DNA of 5,960 nucleotides from Alphaproteobacteria bacterium (GTDB lineage Bacteria; Pseudomonadota; Alphaproteobacteria; ATCC43930; CGMCC-115725), in the NCBI GenBank assembly GCA_030039815.1, contig JASHUW010000099.1:1-5960 (forward strand), in the 5' to 3' direction. Below the pieces are notes generated by a model, which ran no database searches, was not told where the DNA came from, and worked only from the letters and a program-made list of their open reading frames with translations. How positions within the stretch are numbered: position 1 is the first letter of the stretch; every line of letters starts with the position of its first letter. Positions 1 to 5,677 of the stretch are shown here, piece by piece. The position numbers were made by a program, and so were the translations under genes.

Positions 1-116
1 GCCGCGGGCCGGCGTCGCAAACGGCGGCGGTCAGCCACGGCATCGTCGCCGGGTTCGGCATCGCCGGTTACGAATTGGCATTGCGTGGCCTGCGCGACCT
101 CCTCGCGAAGAAATAG
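1..116 (+). CDS. C-terminal end of an unrecognised protein (partial)
   Basis: A reading frame open from the window edge (first whole codon at base 3) runs 37 codons to TAG at 114-116. About 31 of the 37 third positions are G or C, as expected for a real gene in this GC-rich genome. The visible tail contains a small-residue/hydrophobic stretch (GIVAGFGIAGYELAL) and ends in a basic LRDLLAKK. I do not recognise the family. The hydrophobic stretch could be a buried helix of a soluble enzyme or a weak membrane segment, and 37 residues cannot decide. It lies 87 bases upstream of the formyltransferase-like gene on the same strand, so the two may be co-transcribed. It is truncated only by the window edge. 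Confidence 0.5.
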   Translation, partial: RGPASQTAAVSHGIVAGFGIAGYELALRGLRDLLAKK

Positions 117-192
117 CGCCCGCGCCCGGCGCACCCCTTGCCGCCGCGGGACGCGCGTGGGAGTCTGCGCGCGGCCGTAAGGGCAATGGGCT

Positions 193-199
193 AAGGAGG
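193..199 (+). promoter_or_regulatory. Ribosome-binding site of the formyltransferase-like gene
   Basis: AAGGAGG is a near-perfect Shine-Dalgarno match, 4 bases before the ATG at 204. It fixes that ATG as the start. The rest of the 117-203 spacer holds a short GC-only inverted repeat (CGCGCG at 152-157 and 168-173) without a T-run, and no convincing promoter boxes. Confidence 0.8.
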
Positions 200-203
200 C
201 GAC

Positions 204-1139
204 ATGCGCATCGTCATCGTCGGTCAGCAGGCCTTCGGCAAGGCCGTCATGGAAGCGTTCCTGGCGCGCGGCGACACGATTGCCGGCGTGTTTGCGGCGC
301 CGGAGCGGCCGGGCGCCCGCCCCGATCCGCTGGTCGCGGCGGCAGAAGAGAAAAAGCTGCCGGTCCATCGCTTCCCGAAATATTCCGATCCCGAGGCGCA
401 AAACGCGCTCAGGGCTTGCGATGCCGAGATCGGCGTCATGGCCTATGTGCTGCTGTTCGCGCCGCCGGAGTTCTGCGCGATCCCCAAGCACGGGATGATC
501 CAGTTCCACCCGTCGCTGTTGCCGCTGCATCGCGGGCCGGCGTCGATCCCATGGGCGATCATCCGCGGCCGCAAGGAGACGGGGCTGACGATCTTCCGCC
601 CCACCCCGGGCCTCGACGAAGGGCCGGTGATCCTGCAGAAGCGGGTGACGGTCGGCCCCGACGACACCGCGGCCTCGCTCTATTTCGACAAGATCTTCCC
701 CTTGGGGGTCGAGGCGCTGGTGCAGGCCGCCGACCTCGTCGCCGCCGGGCGGGCCATCGAATCGACCCAGGACGAGGACGAGGCGACCTACGAAGGATGG
801 GTGCGCGAGGCGGAGAGCAAGATCAACTGGGCGAACCATGTCGATTTCGTCTACGACCTGATCCGCGGCTGCAACCCGGCGCCCGGCGCGTGGACGACCC
901 TGAAGTCAGAGGAAGGCGACAAGAAACTCTATCTGTTCGACGCCAAGAAGGTCATGGCGCCGACCTTCGGCAGCGTGCGCGGCAAGAAACTGGGCGAGAT
1001 CGTGTCCGCCGGGCCGGAGGGCATCCGCATCCACTGCCAGGGCGGGTTCATCGACTGCTCGCGCGTCAAGATCGGCGATGGGGCCAAGATCAAGGCGAGC
1101 GACGCGGGGCTGGAGGCGGGGACGATACTGGGGAGCTGA
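204..1139 (+). CDS. Formyltransferase-fold protein, 10-formyl-THF dehydrogenase hydrolase-domain-like
   Basis: This 311-residue cytosolic protein has the formyltransferase fold. The N-terminal Rossmann-like part starts MRIVIVGQQAFG. The folate/catalytic loop HPSLLP lies at 102-107 and is followed by HRG (109-111). The catalytic Asp is in GLDEG (D138). H102 and D138 are 36 residues apart, the same spacing as His106/Asp142 of mammalian 10-formyltetrahydrofolate dehydrogenase (FDH, ALDH1L1). The segments DDTAASLYFDKIFPLG (153-168), ATYEGW (194-199), KINW (206-209) and IRG...PGAWT (220-231) resemble the FDH N-terminal domain more than methionyl-tRNA formyltransferase. The length matches that domain alone; the carrier and aldehyde dehydrogenase domains of FDH are absent. 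The residue two before the catalytic His, Asn in methionyl-tRNA formyltransferase, is Gln (Q100). The likely substrate is 10-formyl-THF, with either water or an unknown amine as formyl acceptor. Automatic pipelines would probably name it methionyl-tRNA formyltransferase. The fold is certain and the exact reaction is not. Confidence 0.85.
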   Translation: MRIVIVGQQAFGKAVMEAFLARGDTIAGVFAAPERPGARPDPLVAAAEEKKLPVHRFPKYSDPEAQNALRACDAEIGVMAYVLLFAPPEFCAIPKHGMIQFHPSLLPLHRGPASIPWAIIRGRKETGLTIFRPTPGLDEGPVILQKRVTVGPDDTAASLYFDKIFPLGVEALVQAADLVAAGRAIESTQDEDEATYEGWVREAESKINWANHVDFVYDLIRGCNPAPGAWTTLKSEEGDKKLYLFDAKKVMAPTFGSVRGKKLGEIVSAGPEGIRIHCQGGFIDCSRVKIGDGAKIKASDAGLEAGTILGS

Positions 1140-1148
1140 CCTCCACTA

Positions 1149-1391
1149 ATGCCGACTGTTTTCCGTGATGGGAGTCTGCGCTTCTTTTTCTATTCTGACG
1201 AAGGTACGCCGCGCGAACCGCCTCACATTCATGTGCGGGGCACAGGTTGCGAAGTAAAGCTATGGCTTCGTCCAGGCTTGCCCGAAGCATATAATCGCGG
1301 CTTCGATACCCGGGAATTGCGGCACATACGGAGATTGGTCGAGGTACACCGTGAACAAATCCAAGCAGCCTGGGAAGAACACTTTGATTAG
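1149..1391 (+). CDS. DUF4160 family small protein, putative toxin-like partner
   Basis: This 80-residue protein has the DUF4160 pattern: an N-terminal MPTVFRDGSLRFFFYSDE strand region, the EPPHIHV signature (residues 23-29, H26 and H28), a KLWL strand (37-40), NRGF (49-52), and a C-terminal helix RELRHIRRLVEVHRE ending in AAWEEHF. DUF4160 genes are commonly paired with DUF2442 genes, as here, and the pairs are suspected toxin-antitoxin-like modules; the biochemical activity is not known to me. The ATG lies 9 bases after the formyltransferase stop with no good Shine-Dalgarno (only GGGAG about 13 bases upstream), so translation may be weak or coupled to the upstream gene. Base composition falls here: a hand count gives about 57% GC over 1141-1620, against about 72% over 541-660. 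This suggests horizontal acquisition. No signal peptide or membrane segment is visible. Confidence 0.85.
   Translation: MPTVFRDGSLRFFFYSDEGTPREPPHIHVRGTGCEVKLWLRPGLPEAYNRGFDTRELRHIRRLVEVHREQIQAAWEEHFD
1341..1344 (+). promoter_or_regulatory. Ribosome-binding site of the DUF2442 gene
   Basis: GAGG lies 6 bases before the GTG at 1351, inside the DUF4160 coding sequence. It supports the GTG start and the 41-base gene overlap. A competing site, GGGAAG at 1372-1377, precedes an in-frame TTG at 1384 that would reduce the overlap to 8 bases. Confidence 0.45.
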
Positions 1392-1641
1392 CCCAGTCTC
1401 CGCGAGTTTTGACGCGGCGAAGATGAGCGTAGCGCTGTCCGATGGAAGGACCATCAGCGTGCCTCTCGCTTGGTACCCGCGCCTGCAAGGAGCGACGCGG
1501 GCGCAATTAGAGAATTACGAGCTGAGTCCTTGCGGGCTCCATTGGGAAGAGCTCGACGAAGACATTTCAGTCGATGGGCTGCTGGCCGGGCGCGGAGACG
1601 AGACGAAATTGGGCAAGGCGCGACGCTACCTGGAAATCTGA
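1351..1641 (+). CDS. DUF2442 family small protein, putative antitoxin-like partner
   Basis: With the GTG start the protein has 96 residues. DUF2442 hallmarks are the strand pair around SVALSDGRTISVPLAWYPRL (26-45), the ATRAQLENYEL helix (48-58), and HWEELDEDISVDGLLAGR (64-81). It overlaps the end of the DUF4160 gene by 41 bases in another frame. A TTG at 1384 is an alternative start that removes the poorly conserved first 11 residues and leaves an 8-base overlap; I cannot decide between them. Close overlap of a small DUF4160 gene with a DUF2442 gene fits a toxin-antitoxin-like pair with the putative toxin gene first, but that role is inferred from pairing only. The stop lies 8 bases from the stop of the convergent glgA. 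Composition is less GC-rich than the flanking genes. Confidence 0.85.
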   Translation: MNKSKQPGKNTLISPVSASFDAAKMSVALSDGRTISVPLAWYPRLQGATRAQLENYELSPCGLHWEELDEDISVDGLLAGRGDETKLGKARRYLEI

Positions 1642-1649
1642 GCGAAGAA

Positions 1650-3119
1650 TCAACCCACCACCTCGCGGTACAGCGCGGCGTATTGCCGGGCGGATTGCGC
1701 CCAGCTGAAGTCGCGGGTCATCGCCTGGCGCATCATCTGCCGCCAACTGGCGCGGTTGCGGTATTGCGCGCTCGCCCATTCGATGGTCGCGGCGAGCGCC
1801 TCGGCGGTCGCCGGCTCAAACATGAAGCCGGTGGCGGTCTTGTCCCTGAGCCGCGCCGGGGTGGCGTCGACGACGGTGTCGACGAGCCCGCCGGTCCGTC
1901 TTACCAGCGGCAGCGTGCCATAGCGCAGCGCATACATTTGCGTCAGGCCGCACGGCTCGAATCGCGACGGCACGACGATGCAATCGGCGCCGGCGATGAC
2001 GAGGCGGGCCAGCGTCTCGTCATAGGCGATCTCGACCCCAACCGTGCCGCGCTGCGCTGCGGCGGCCTCGGCGAAGCCGGTTTCGAGGTCGCGGTCGCCG
2101 CTGCCGAGCAGCGCCAGCTGGCCGCCGCCGGCGGTGAGGTCGGGCAGCGCGGCGAGCAGCAGGTCGAGGCCTTTTTGCGGGCTGAGCCGGCTCACCACCC
2201 CGAAGACCGGCGCGTCGCCTTCAAAGAGATGCAGGCGGCGGCGCAACTCGGCCTTGGCCGCGGCCTTGCCGGCTTCGGCGGTCTCGATGTCGTAGGGCTG
2301 CGGCAGCGCGTCGTCATGCGCCGGGTCCCACACTGTCGGATCGACGCCGTTGAGGATGCCGGTCAGCGCGTCGGCGCGCAGCCGTAAGAGCCCGTCAAGC
2401 CCCTCGCCGAATTCCGGCGTCTGAATTTCGCGGGCATAGGTCGGGCTCACCGTGGTCAGCCGGTCGGCATAGGCGAGCCCGGCCTTGAGGAACGACACGC
2501 CGCCATAGAACTCGACACCGTCGAGCCCGTAAAAGCCCGCCGGCAGCGACAATTCAGGAAAAACGCCGGCGGGAAACGAGCCCTGATAGGCGAGGTTGTG
2601 CACGGTGAAGACGCTCGCCGCCGCCGGCGCGGCCTCGGCCTTCAGATAGGCGGGCGCGAGGCCGGCATGCCAATCGTGCGCATGGACGATGTCGGGCCGC
2701 CAGTTCGGATCGGCGCCACCGGCCAGCGCCGCCGCGGCCCAAGCGAGCAGCGCGAAACGGCGGTGATTGTCGGGCCAGTCCCGCCCGTCCGCGCTGCCAT
2801 AAGGCCCGCCTGAGCGGTCGTAGAACGGCGGGTGGTCGACGAGGTAGGCGGCGATCTTGCTGCCCGGGGGGGTCGCCAGCGCGACGCGCACCCGCTCGGC
2901 CGCGAACGGGGTCGCCAACCGCACCGCGTCGGTGAGATGGAACGCGTCGAGAAACGCCGGGAAGGCGGGAAGGCACAGCCGTGCATCGATGCCCTGCGCC
3001 AGCAGCGCCGGCGGGAGCGCCGCCACGATGTCGCCAAGCCCGCCGGTCTTGACCCAGGGATACAGCTCCGCCGCGACGTGCAGGACACGAAGCGTGCGAG
3101 GGCGGCGAGCCTGGGCCAA
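1650..3119 (-). CDS. glgA: Glycogen synthase (ADP-glucose alpha-1,4-glucosyltransferase, GT5)
   Basis: This 489-residue cytosolic enzyme adds glucose from ADP-glucose to the non-reducing end of alpha-1,4-glucan. The length fits bacterial GlgA (about 480). The N-terminal GT5 domain carries the ADP-glucose motif KTGGLGD (24-30), DIVHAHDWH (143-151) and FTVHNLAYQG (171-180). The C-terminal GT-B half has VVSRLSPQKG (308-317, with R311 and K316) and RFEPCGLTQ (386-394, with E388 as the conserved catalytic Glu), then LVRRTGGL (405-412). All expected catalytic residues are present. The start is a TTG, forced because no ATG or GTG lies between the upstream in-frame stop and the conserved LRVLHVAAELYP. 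It begins 6 bases after the ilvC stop with no strong Shine-Dalgarno, suggesting low or coupled translation. It is the last gene of the ilv-containing run, with no glgB or glgC nearby in the window. Confidence 0.97.
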   Translation of the reverse strand: MAQARRPRTLRVLHVAAELYPWVKTGGLGDIVAALPPALLAQGIDARLCLPAFPAFLDAFHLTDAVRLATPFAAERVRVALATPPGSKIAAYLVDHPPFYDRSGGPYGSADGRDWPDNHRRFALLAWAAAALAGGADPNWRPDIVHAHDWHAGLAPAYLKAEAAPAAASVFTVHNLAYQGSFPAGVFPELSLPAGFYGLDGVEFYGGVSFLKAGLAYADRLTTVSPTYAREIQTPEFGEGLDGLLRLRADALTGILNGVDPTVWDPAHDDALPQPYDIETAEAGKAAAKAELRRRLHLFEGDAPVFGVVSRLSPQKGLDLLLAALPDLTAGGGQLALLGSGDRDLETGFAEAAAAQRGTVGVEIAYDETLARLVIAGADCIVVPSRFEPCGLTQMYALRYGTLPLVRRTGGLVDTVVDATPARLRDKTATGFMFEPATAEALAATIEWASAQYRNRASWRQMMRQAMTRDFSWAQSARQYAALYREVVG

Positions 3120-3125
3120 GTCAGA

Positions 3126-4145
3126 TCAGTTCTTCGTGCGGTCGACCAGCGCGTTCTGCTTGATCCACGGCATCATCGCGCGCAAGCGCTCGCCGACCTT
3201 TTCGATGTCGTGCTCGGCGGCGCGGCGGCGCATCGCCTTGAAGCTCGGCTGGCCGGCATTGTTTTCGAGCACCCATTCCTTGGCGAAGCGGCCGCTTTGG
3301 ATATCGGCGAGGATGCGCTTCATCTCTTCCTTGACCGCCGGGCTGATCACCCGTTCGCCGCGCGTGTAATCGCCGTATTCGGCGGTGTTGGAGATCGAGT
3401 AGCGCATATTGGCGATGCCGCCCTCATAGATCAGGTCGACGATCAGCTTCACCTCGTGCAGGCATTCGAAATAGGCCATCTCGGGCGCATAGCCGGCCTC
3501 GACCAGCGTCTCGTAGCCGGCGACGATGAGGCTGGTGAGCCCGCCGCACAGCACCGACTGCTCGCCGAAGAGATCGGTCTCGCATTCCTCGCGAAAGCTG
3601 GTTTCGATGACCCCGGCGCGCCCGCCACCGATCGCGCTGGCATAGGAGAGCGCGATCTCCAGCGCGTTGCCCGAAGGGTTCTGGTCGACCGCGACCAAGC
3701 ACGGCACGCCGCCGCCGCGCAGGTATTCGGAGCGCACCGTGTGGCCGGGGCCCTTGGGCGCGATCATGAACACATCCATGTCGGGGCGCGGCTCGATCAG
3801 CCGGAAATGGATGCTGAGCCCGTGCGCGAAGGCAATCGCCGCGCCCTCGCGCATGTTGGGCTTGAGGTCGCTGTTGTAGAGCGCCGCCTGCAGCTCGTCG
3901 GGCGCCAGCACCATGACCACATCGGCCCATTTCGCGGCCTCGGCCGGGGTCATGACCTTGAGGCCCGCCGCCTCGGCCTTCTGCGCCGAGGCCGAACCCG
4001 GGCGCAGCGCGACGACGACATGCTTGACGCCGCTGTCGCGCAGATTGTTGGCGTGGGCATTGCCCTGGCTGCCATAGCCGATGACCGCGACCTTCTTCGC
4101 CTTGATCAGGTTCACATCGGCGTCGCGATCGTAATAAACGCGCAT
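3126..4145 (-). CDS. ilvC: Ketol-acid reductoisomerase (NADP+), class I
   Basis: IlvC rearranges and reduces 2-acetolactate or 2-aceto-2-hydroxybutyrate to the 2,3-dihydroxy acids of the valine/leucine and isoleucine pathways, using NADPH and Mg2+. At 339 residues it is the short class I form. The Rossmann motif is GYGSQG (23-28). The cofactor loop RPGSAS (48-53, with R48, S51, S53) is of the NADPH-preferring type. Catalytic and metal-binding residues are visible as H108, K131 (APKGPGH), D191 and E195 (TDLFGEQ), E227 and E231 (FECLHE), and S252 (SISNTAEYGDY). It follows the hydrolase gene by 24 bases and precedes glgA by 6, in the same run as ilvB and ilvN. Nothing looks broken. Confidence 0.98.
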   Translation of the reverse strand: MRVYYDRDADVNLIKAKKVAVIGYGSQGNAHANNLRDSGVKHVVVALRPGSASAQKAEAAGLKVMTPAEAAKWADVVMVLAPDELQAALYNSDLKPNMREGAAIAFAHGLSIHFRLIEPRPDMDVFMIAPKGPGHTVRSEYLRGGGVPCLVAVDQNPSGNALEIALSYASAIGGGRAGVIETSFREECETDLFGEQSVLCGGLTSLIVAGYETLVEAGYAPEMAYFECLHEVKLIVDLIYEGGIANMRYSISNTAEYGDYTRGERVISPAVKEEMKRILADIQSGRFAKEWVLENNAGQPSFKAMRRRAAEHDIEKVGERLRAMMPWIKQNALVDRTKN

Positions 4146-4150
4146 GGGAC

Positions 4151-4157
4151 TCTCCTT
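4151..4157 (-). promoter_or_regulatory. Ribosome-binding site of ilvC
   Basis: On the minus strand AAGGAGA lies 5 bases before the ilvC ATG (4145). It is the strongest site in the minus-strand run and sits wholly in the 24-base gap after the hydrolase stop, so ilvC can be translated independently of the hydrolase. Confidence 0.75.
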
Positions 4158-4169
4158 CGATCCGAACTG

Positions 4170-5024
4170 CTATAGCGATGCTTCGAGAAAGCGGACAAGC
4201 CGCGGCGCGGTGCGCGCCGCAAAGCTCCCCGGCTCCTCGACCGGGTCCGCCACCCAGAAATGCCCCGCATCGGGAATGACGATGTTGCGCGCGAAGAACC
4301 CGGCCTGCTTCAGCGCGATGAGAAACCGGTCGGATTGCGTCGCGGGATCGACGATCTCGTCCTCGCGGCCGTAGATCAGCAGAAACTTGGTGCTGTTCTT
4401 GTCGATCGTCGCGTAGCTGAGCGGCGAAGCGTCGAAAAACACCTTGCGGCTCGCCGCCGGCGGGCCGCCGAGAAACTTCTCGGTGATCTGATCGCGCGGC
4501 CGGTAGATCTGGTCGTGCTCCCATTGCGCGATCATGTCGTAGACGCCGTAGAAGCCGATCGCGACCTTGACCGCGCACGACACCCCGGCATGCGGGTCGT
4601 CGCGGTAGTCGCCGGTGAGAAGCGGTTCCGCGCCCGCGAGTGCGACGAGCGCGGTGAGGTGCGCGCCGGCGGAATCGCCGATGACGCCAATGCGGTCGGG
4701 GTCGACGCCGAGGCGCGCGGCGTTGGCGCGGACGTATTGCACCGCCGCCTTGACGTCATAGGCGGCGCCCGGCCAGGTGCTCATCCCCGGCTTCATCAAC
4801 CGGTACTCGATCGAGAACAGCCCGTAGCCGCGGCGGGCGAGATACGGGCCCCAATGCTGGTAGAGCCCCCGGTCGCCGATCTGCCAGCCGCCGCCATGCG
4901 CCGCGACCAGCACCGGCGCCTTGTCGGCGCCGCGCGGCAAACAGAGGTCGCCGACGAGCTCGACCCCGTCATGAACCGCATAGAGCAGGCCGGGCGTCAC
5001 CACCATGTCGCGTTCGTCGGCCAT
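4170..5024 (-). CDS. Alpha/beta hydrolase, HGGGW-type esterase/formamidase-like
   Basis: This 284-residue alpha/beta hydrolase has the oxyanion-hole motif HGGGW (43-47), the nucleophile elbow GDSAGAH (116-122, S118), the acid probably D222 in GREDEIVD, and the base H255 in DAGHFW. The catalytic triad is complete. The layout is that of the hormone-sensitive-lipase/BD-FAE and kynurenine-formamidase-like group, which cleaves carboxylic esters or N-formyl amides; the substrate cannot be read from the sequence. There is no signal peptide, so it should act in the cytoplasm. A Shine-Dalgarno (AGGGAG, 7-base spacer) supports the ATG at 5024, 11 bases after the ilvN stop. It sits between ilvN and ilvC with short gaps and so is probably co-transcribed with branched-chain amino acid genes, though no step of that pathway needs a serine hydrolase. 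Confidence 0.9.
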   Translation of the reverse strand: MADERDMVVTPGLLYAVHDGVELVGDLCLPRGADKAPVLVAAHGGGWQIGDRGLYQHWGPYLARRGYGLFSIEYRLMKPGMSTWPGAAYDVKAAVQYVRANAARLGVDPDRIGVIGDSAGAHLTALVALAGAEPLLTGDYRDDPHAGVSCAVKVAIGFYGVYDMIAQWEHDQIYRPRDQITEKFLGGPPAASRKVFFDASPLSYATIDKNSTKFLLIYGREDEIVDPATQSDRFLIALKQAGFFARNIVIPDAGHFWVADPVEEPGSFAARTAPRLVRFLEASL

Positions 5025-5031
5025 CTGCGCG

Positions 5032-5037
5032 CTCCCT
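5032..5037 (-). promoter_or_regulatory. Ribosome-binding site of the hydrolase gene
   Basis: AGGGAG on the minus strand, 7 bases before the ATG at 5024, overlaps the ilvN stop codon (TAG at 5038-5036). This favours termination-reinitiation coupling between ilvN and the hydrolase gene. Confidence 0.6.
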
Positions 5038-5539
5038 AGAACCGGCCGGGGCCGCGGGAGATCGCCACCGCGCCGGTGCGCGATACTTCGACCAAACCCA
5101 ACGGTTCCATGAGGCCGATAAAGGCGTTGAGCTTTTCCGCCGACCCGGTGATCTCGTAGACGAAGCTTTCGGTCGTCGAGTCGACGACACGGGCGCGAAA
5201 AATGTCGGCGAGGCGCAATGACTCGATGCGCGGCTCGCCCTTGCCGACCATCTTGATGAGCGCCATCTCGCGCTCGACATAGGGGCCTTCGTCGGTCAGG
5301 TCGTGCACCCTGCGCACCGGCACGAGGCGCGCGAGCTGCGCCTTGATCTGCTCGATGATCATGCGCGTCCCCGAGGTGACGACGGTGATGCGCGACAGGT
5401 TGTTCTTGGCGTCGACCTCGGCGACGGTCAGGCTGTCGATGTTGTAGCCGCGCCCGGAGAAGAGGCCGACGACACGCGCCAGGATGCCCGGCTCGTTGTC
5501 GACGAGCACGGCGATGGTGTGGCGCTCGATGTCGGGCAT
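5036..5539 (-). CDS. ilvN: Acetolactate synthase small (regulatory) subunit
   Basis: This 167-residue regulatory subunit of acetohydroxyacid synthase activates the large subunit IlvB and normally confers feedback inhibition by valine. The length is that of the IlvH-type small subunit. The N-terminal ACT domain spans about 5-80 and includes HTIAVLVDNEPGILARV and GLFSGRGYNIDSLTV. N15, G18 and N33 match N11, G14 and N29 of E. coli IlvH, positions linked to valine binding, so feedback control is probably intact. The C-terminal domain begins near VEREMALIKM (88-97) and runs to the end. The ATG at 5539 is the only sensible start: the next in-frame Met is at residue 60, inside the ACT domain. The ATG directly abuts the palindromic element 5540-5678, which supplies its ribosome-binding site. 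The hydrolase gene follows after 11 bases. Confidence 0.97.
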   Translation of the reverse strand: MPDIERHTIAVLVDNEPGILARVVGLFSGRGYNIDSLTVAEVDAKNNLSRITVVTSGTRMIIEQIKAQLARLVPVRRVHDLTDEGPYVEREMALIKMVGKGEPRIESLRLADIFRARVVDSTTESFVYEITGSAEKLNAFIGLMEPLGLVEVSRTGAVAISRGPGRF

Positions 5540-5547
5540 ACCCTCAC

Positions 5548-5552
5548 CCTCC
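5548..5552 (-). promoter_or_regulatory. Ribosome-binding site of ilvN, inside the palindromic element
   Basis: GGAGG on the minus strand lies 8 bases before the ilvN ATG (5539). Two of its bases belong to the 10-bp terminal repeat (5540-5549), which can pair with 5669-5678. Two others (5551-5552) lie in the CCC/GGG stem of the left-arm hairpin 5551-5569. In folded mRNA the site would be at least partly hidden. Confidence 0.6.
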
Positions 5553-5569
5553 CACGGCTTCGCCGCGGG
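5551..5569. repeat. Variable hairpin of the left arm
   Basis: CCC (5551-5553) pairs with GGG (5567-5569) and CGGC (5555-5558) with GCCG (5562-5565), around a TTC loop, with a single A/C mismatch. The right arm has a different hairpin in the corresponding place (5651-5663). Confidence 0.6.
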
Positions 5570-5574
5570 TCCCT

Positions 5575-5598
5575 CCCTCTCCCGCGAGCGGGAGAGGG
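5575..5598. repeat. Perfect hairpin of the left arm
   Basis: CCCTCTCCCGC (5575-5585) is followed by GA and then its exact reverse complement (5588-5598), giving an 11-bp stem. There is no T-run on either side, so it does not look like an intrinsic terminator. It can alternatively pair with the right-arm copy at 5621-5644. Confidence 0.7.
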
Positions 5599-5620
5599 GC
5601 TAAAGTGACGGCGCCAAATC

Positions 5621-5644
5621 CCCTCTCCCGCTCGCAGGAGAGGG
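5621..5644. repeat. Inner hairpin of the right arm
   Basis: CCCTCTCC (5621-5628) pairs with GGAGAGGG (5637-5644). One C/A mismatch (5629/5636) interrupts the stem before an inner GC/GC pair. It is the inverted copy of the 5575-5598 hairpin with one base changed. Confidence 0.65.
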
Positions 5645-5650
5645 TGCCGA

Positions 5651-5663
5651 GCGCCAAAGGCGC
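5651..5663. repeat. Variable hairpin of the right arm
   Basis: GCGCC (5651-5655), loop AAA, GGCGC (5659-5663): a perfect 5-bp stem in the place where the left arm has the unrelated hairpin 5551-5569. Confidence 0.55.
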
Positions 5664-5677
5664 GACGCGGGTGAGGG

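Noticed and set aside
152..173. CGCGCG inverted repeat as terminator of the upstream gene
   Set aside because: The 6-bp stem has a 10-base loop and no T-run; such matches arise easily in this base composition.
117..203. Promoter for the formyltransferase-like gene (TTGCCG near 138 as a -35 box)
   Set aside because: No acceptable -10 box lies at the right distance; only the ribosome-binding site can be supported.
204..1139. Calling this gene fmt (methionyl-tRNA formyltransferase)
   Set aside because: The C-terminal part and the KINW / PGAWT region fit the 10-formyl-THF dehydrogenase N-domain better, the catalytic Asn is Gln, and no def gene is adjacent.
416..1168. A 250-codon frame inside the formyltransferase-like gene
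   Set aside because: It is an Arg/Gly-rich shifted reading of a conserved gene.
1470..2387. A 305-codon plus-strand frame starting in the DUF2442 gene and running into glgA antisense
   Set aside because: It overlaps real genes in the wrong frame or strand and shows no family features.
2832..4175. A 447-codon open frame on the plus strand across glgA and ilvC
   Set aside because: It is antisense to two unmistakable conserved genes, spans their junction, has Arg/Ala/Asp-rich low-complexity content and no recognisable motif. Long antisense frames are common in GC-rich DNA.
4260..5039. A 259-codon plus-strand frame opposite the hydrolase gene
   Set aside because: It mirrors the hydrolase reading frame and contains only biased Arg/Ala/Val/Asp composition; the hydrolase triad lies on the minus strand.
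5575..5644. Intrinsic terminator or attenuator between ilvB and ilvN
   Set aside because: The hairpins are strong but no T-run follows on either strand, and no leader peptide rich in Val, Leu or Ile codons is present.
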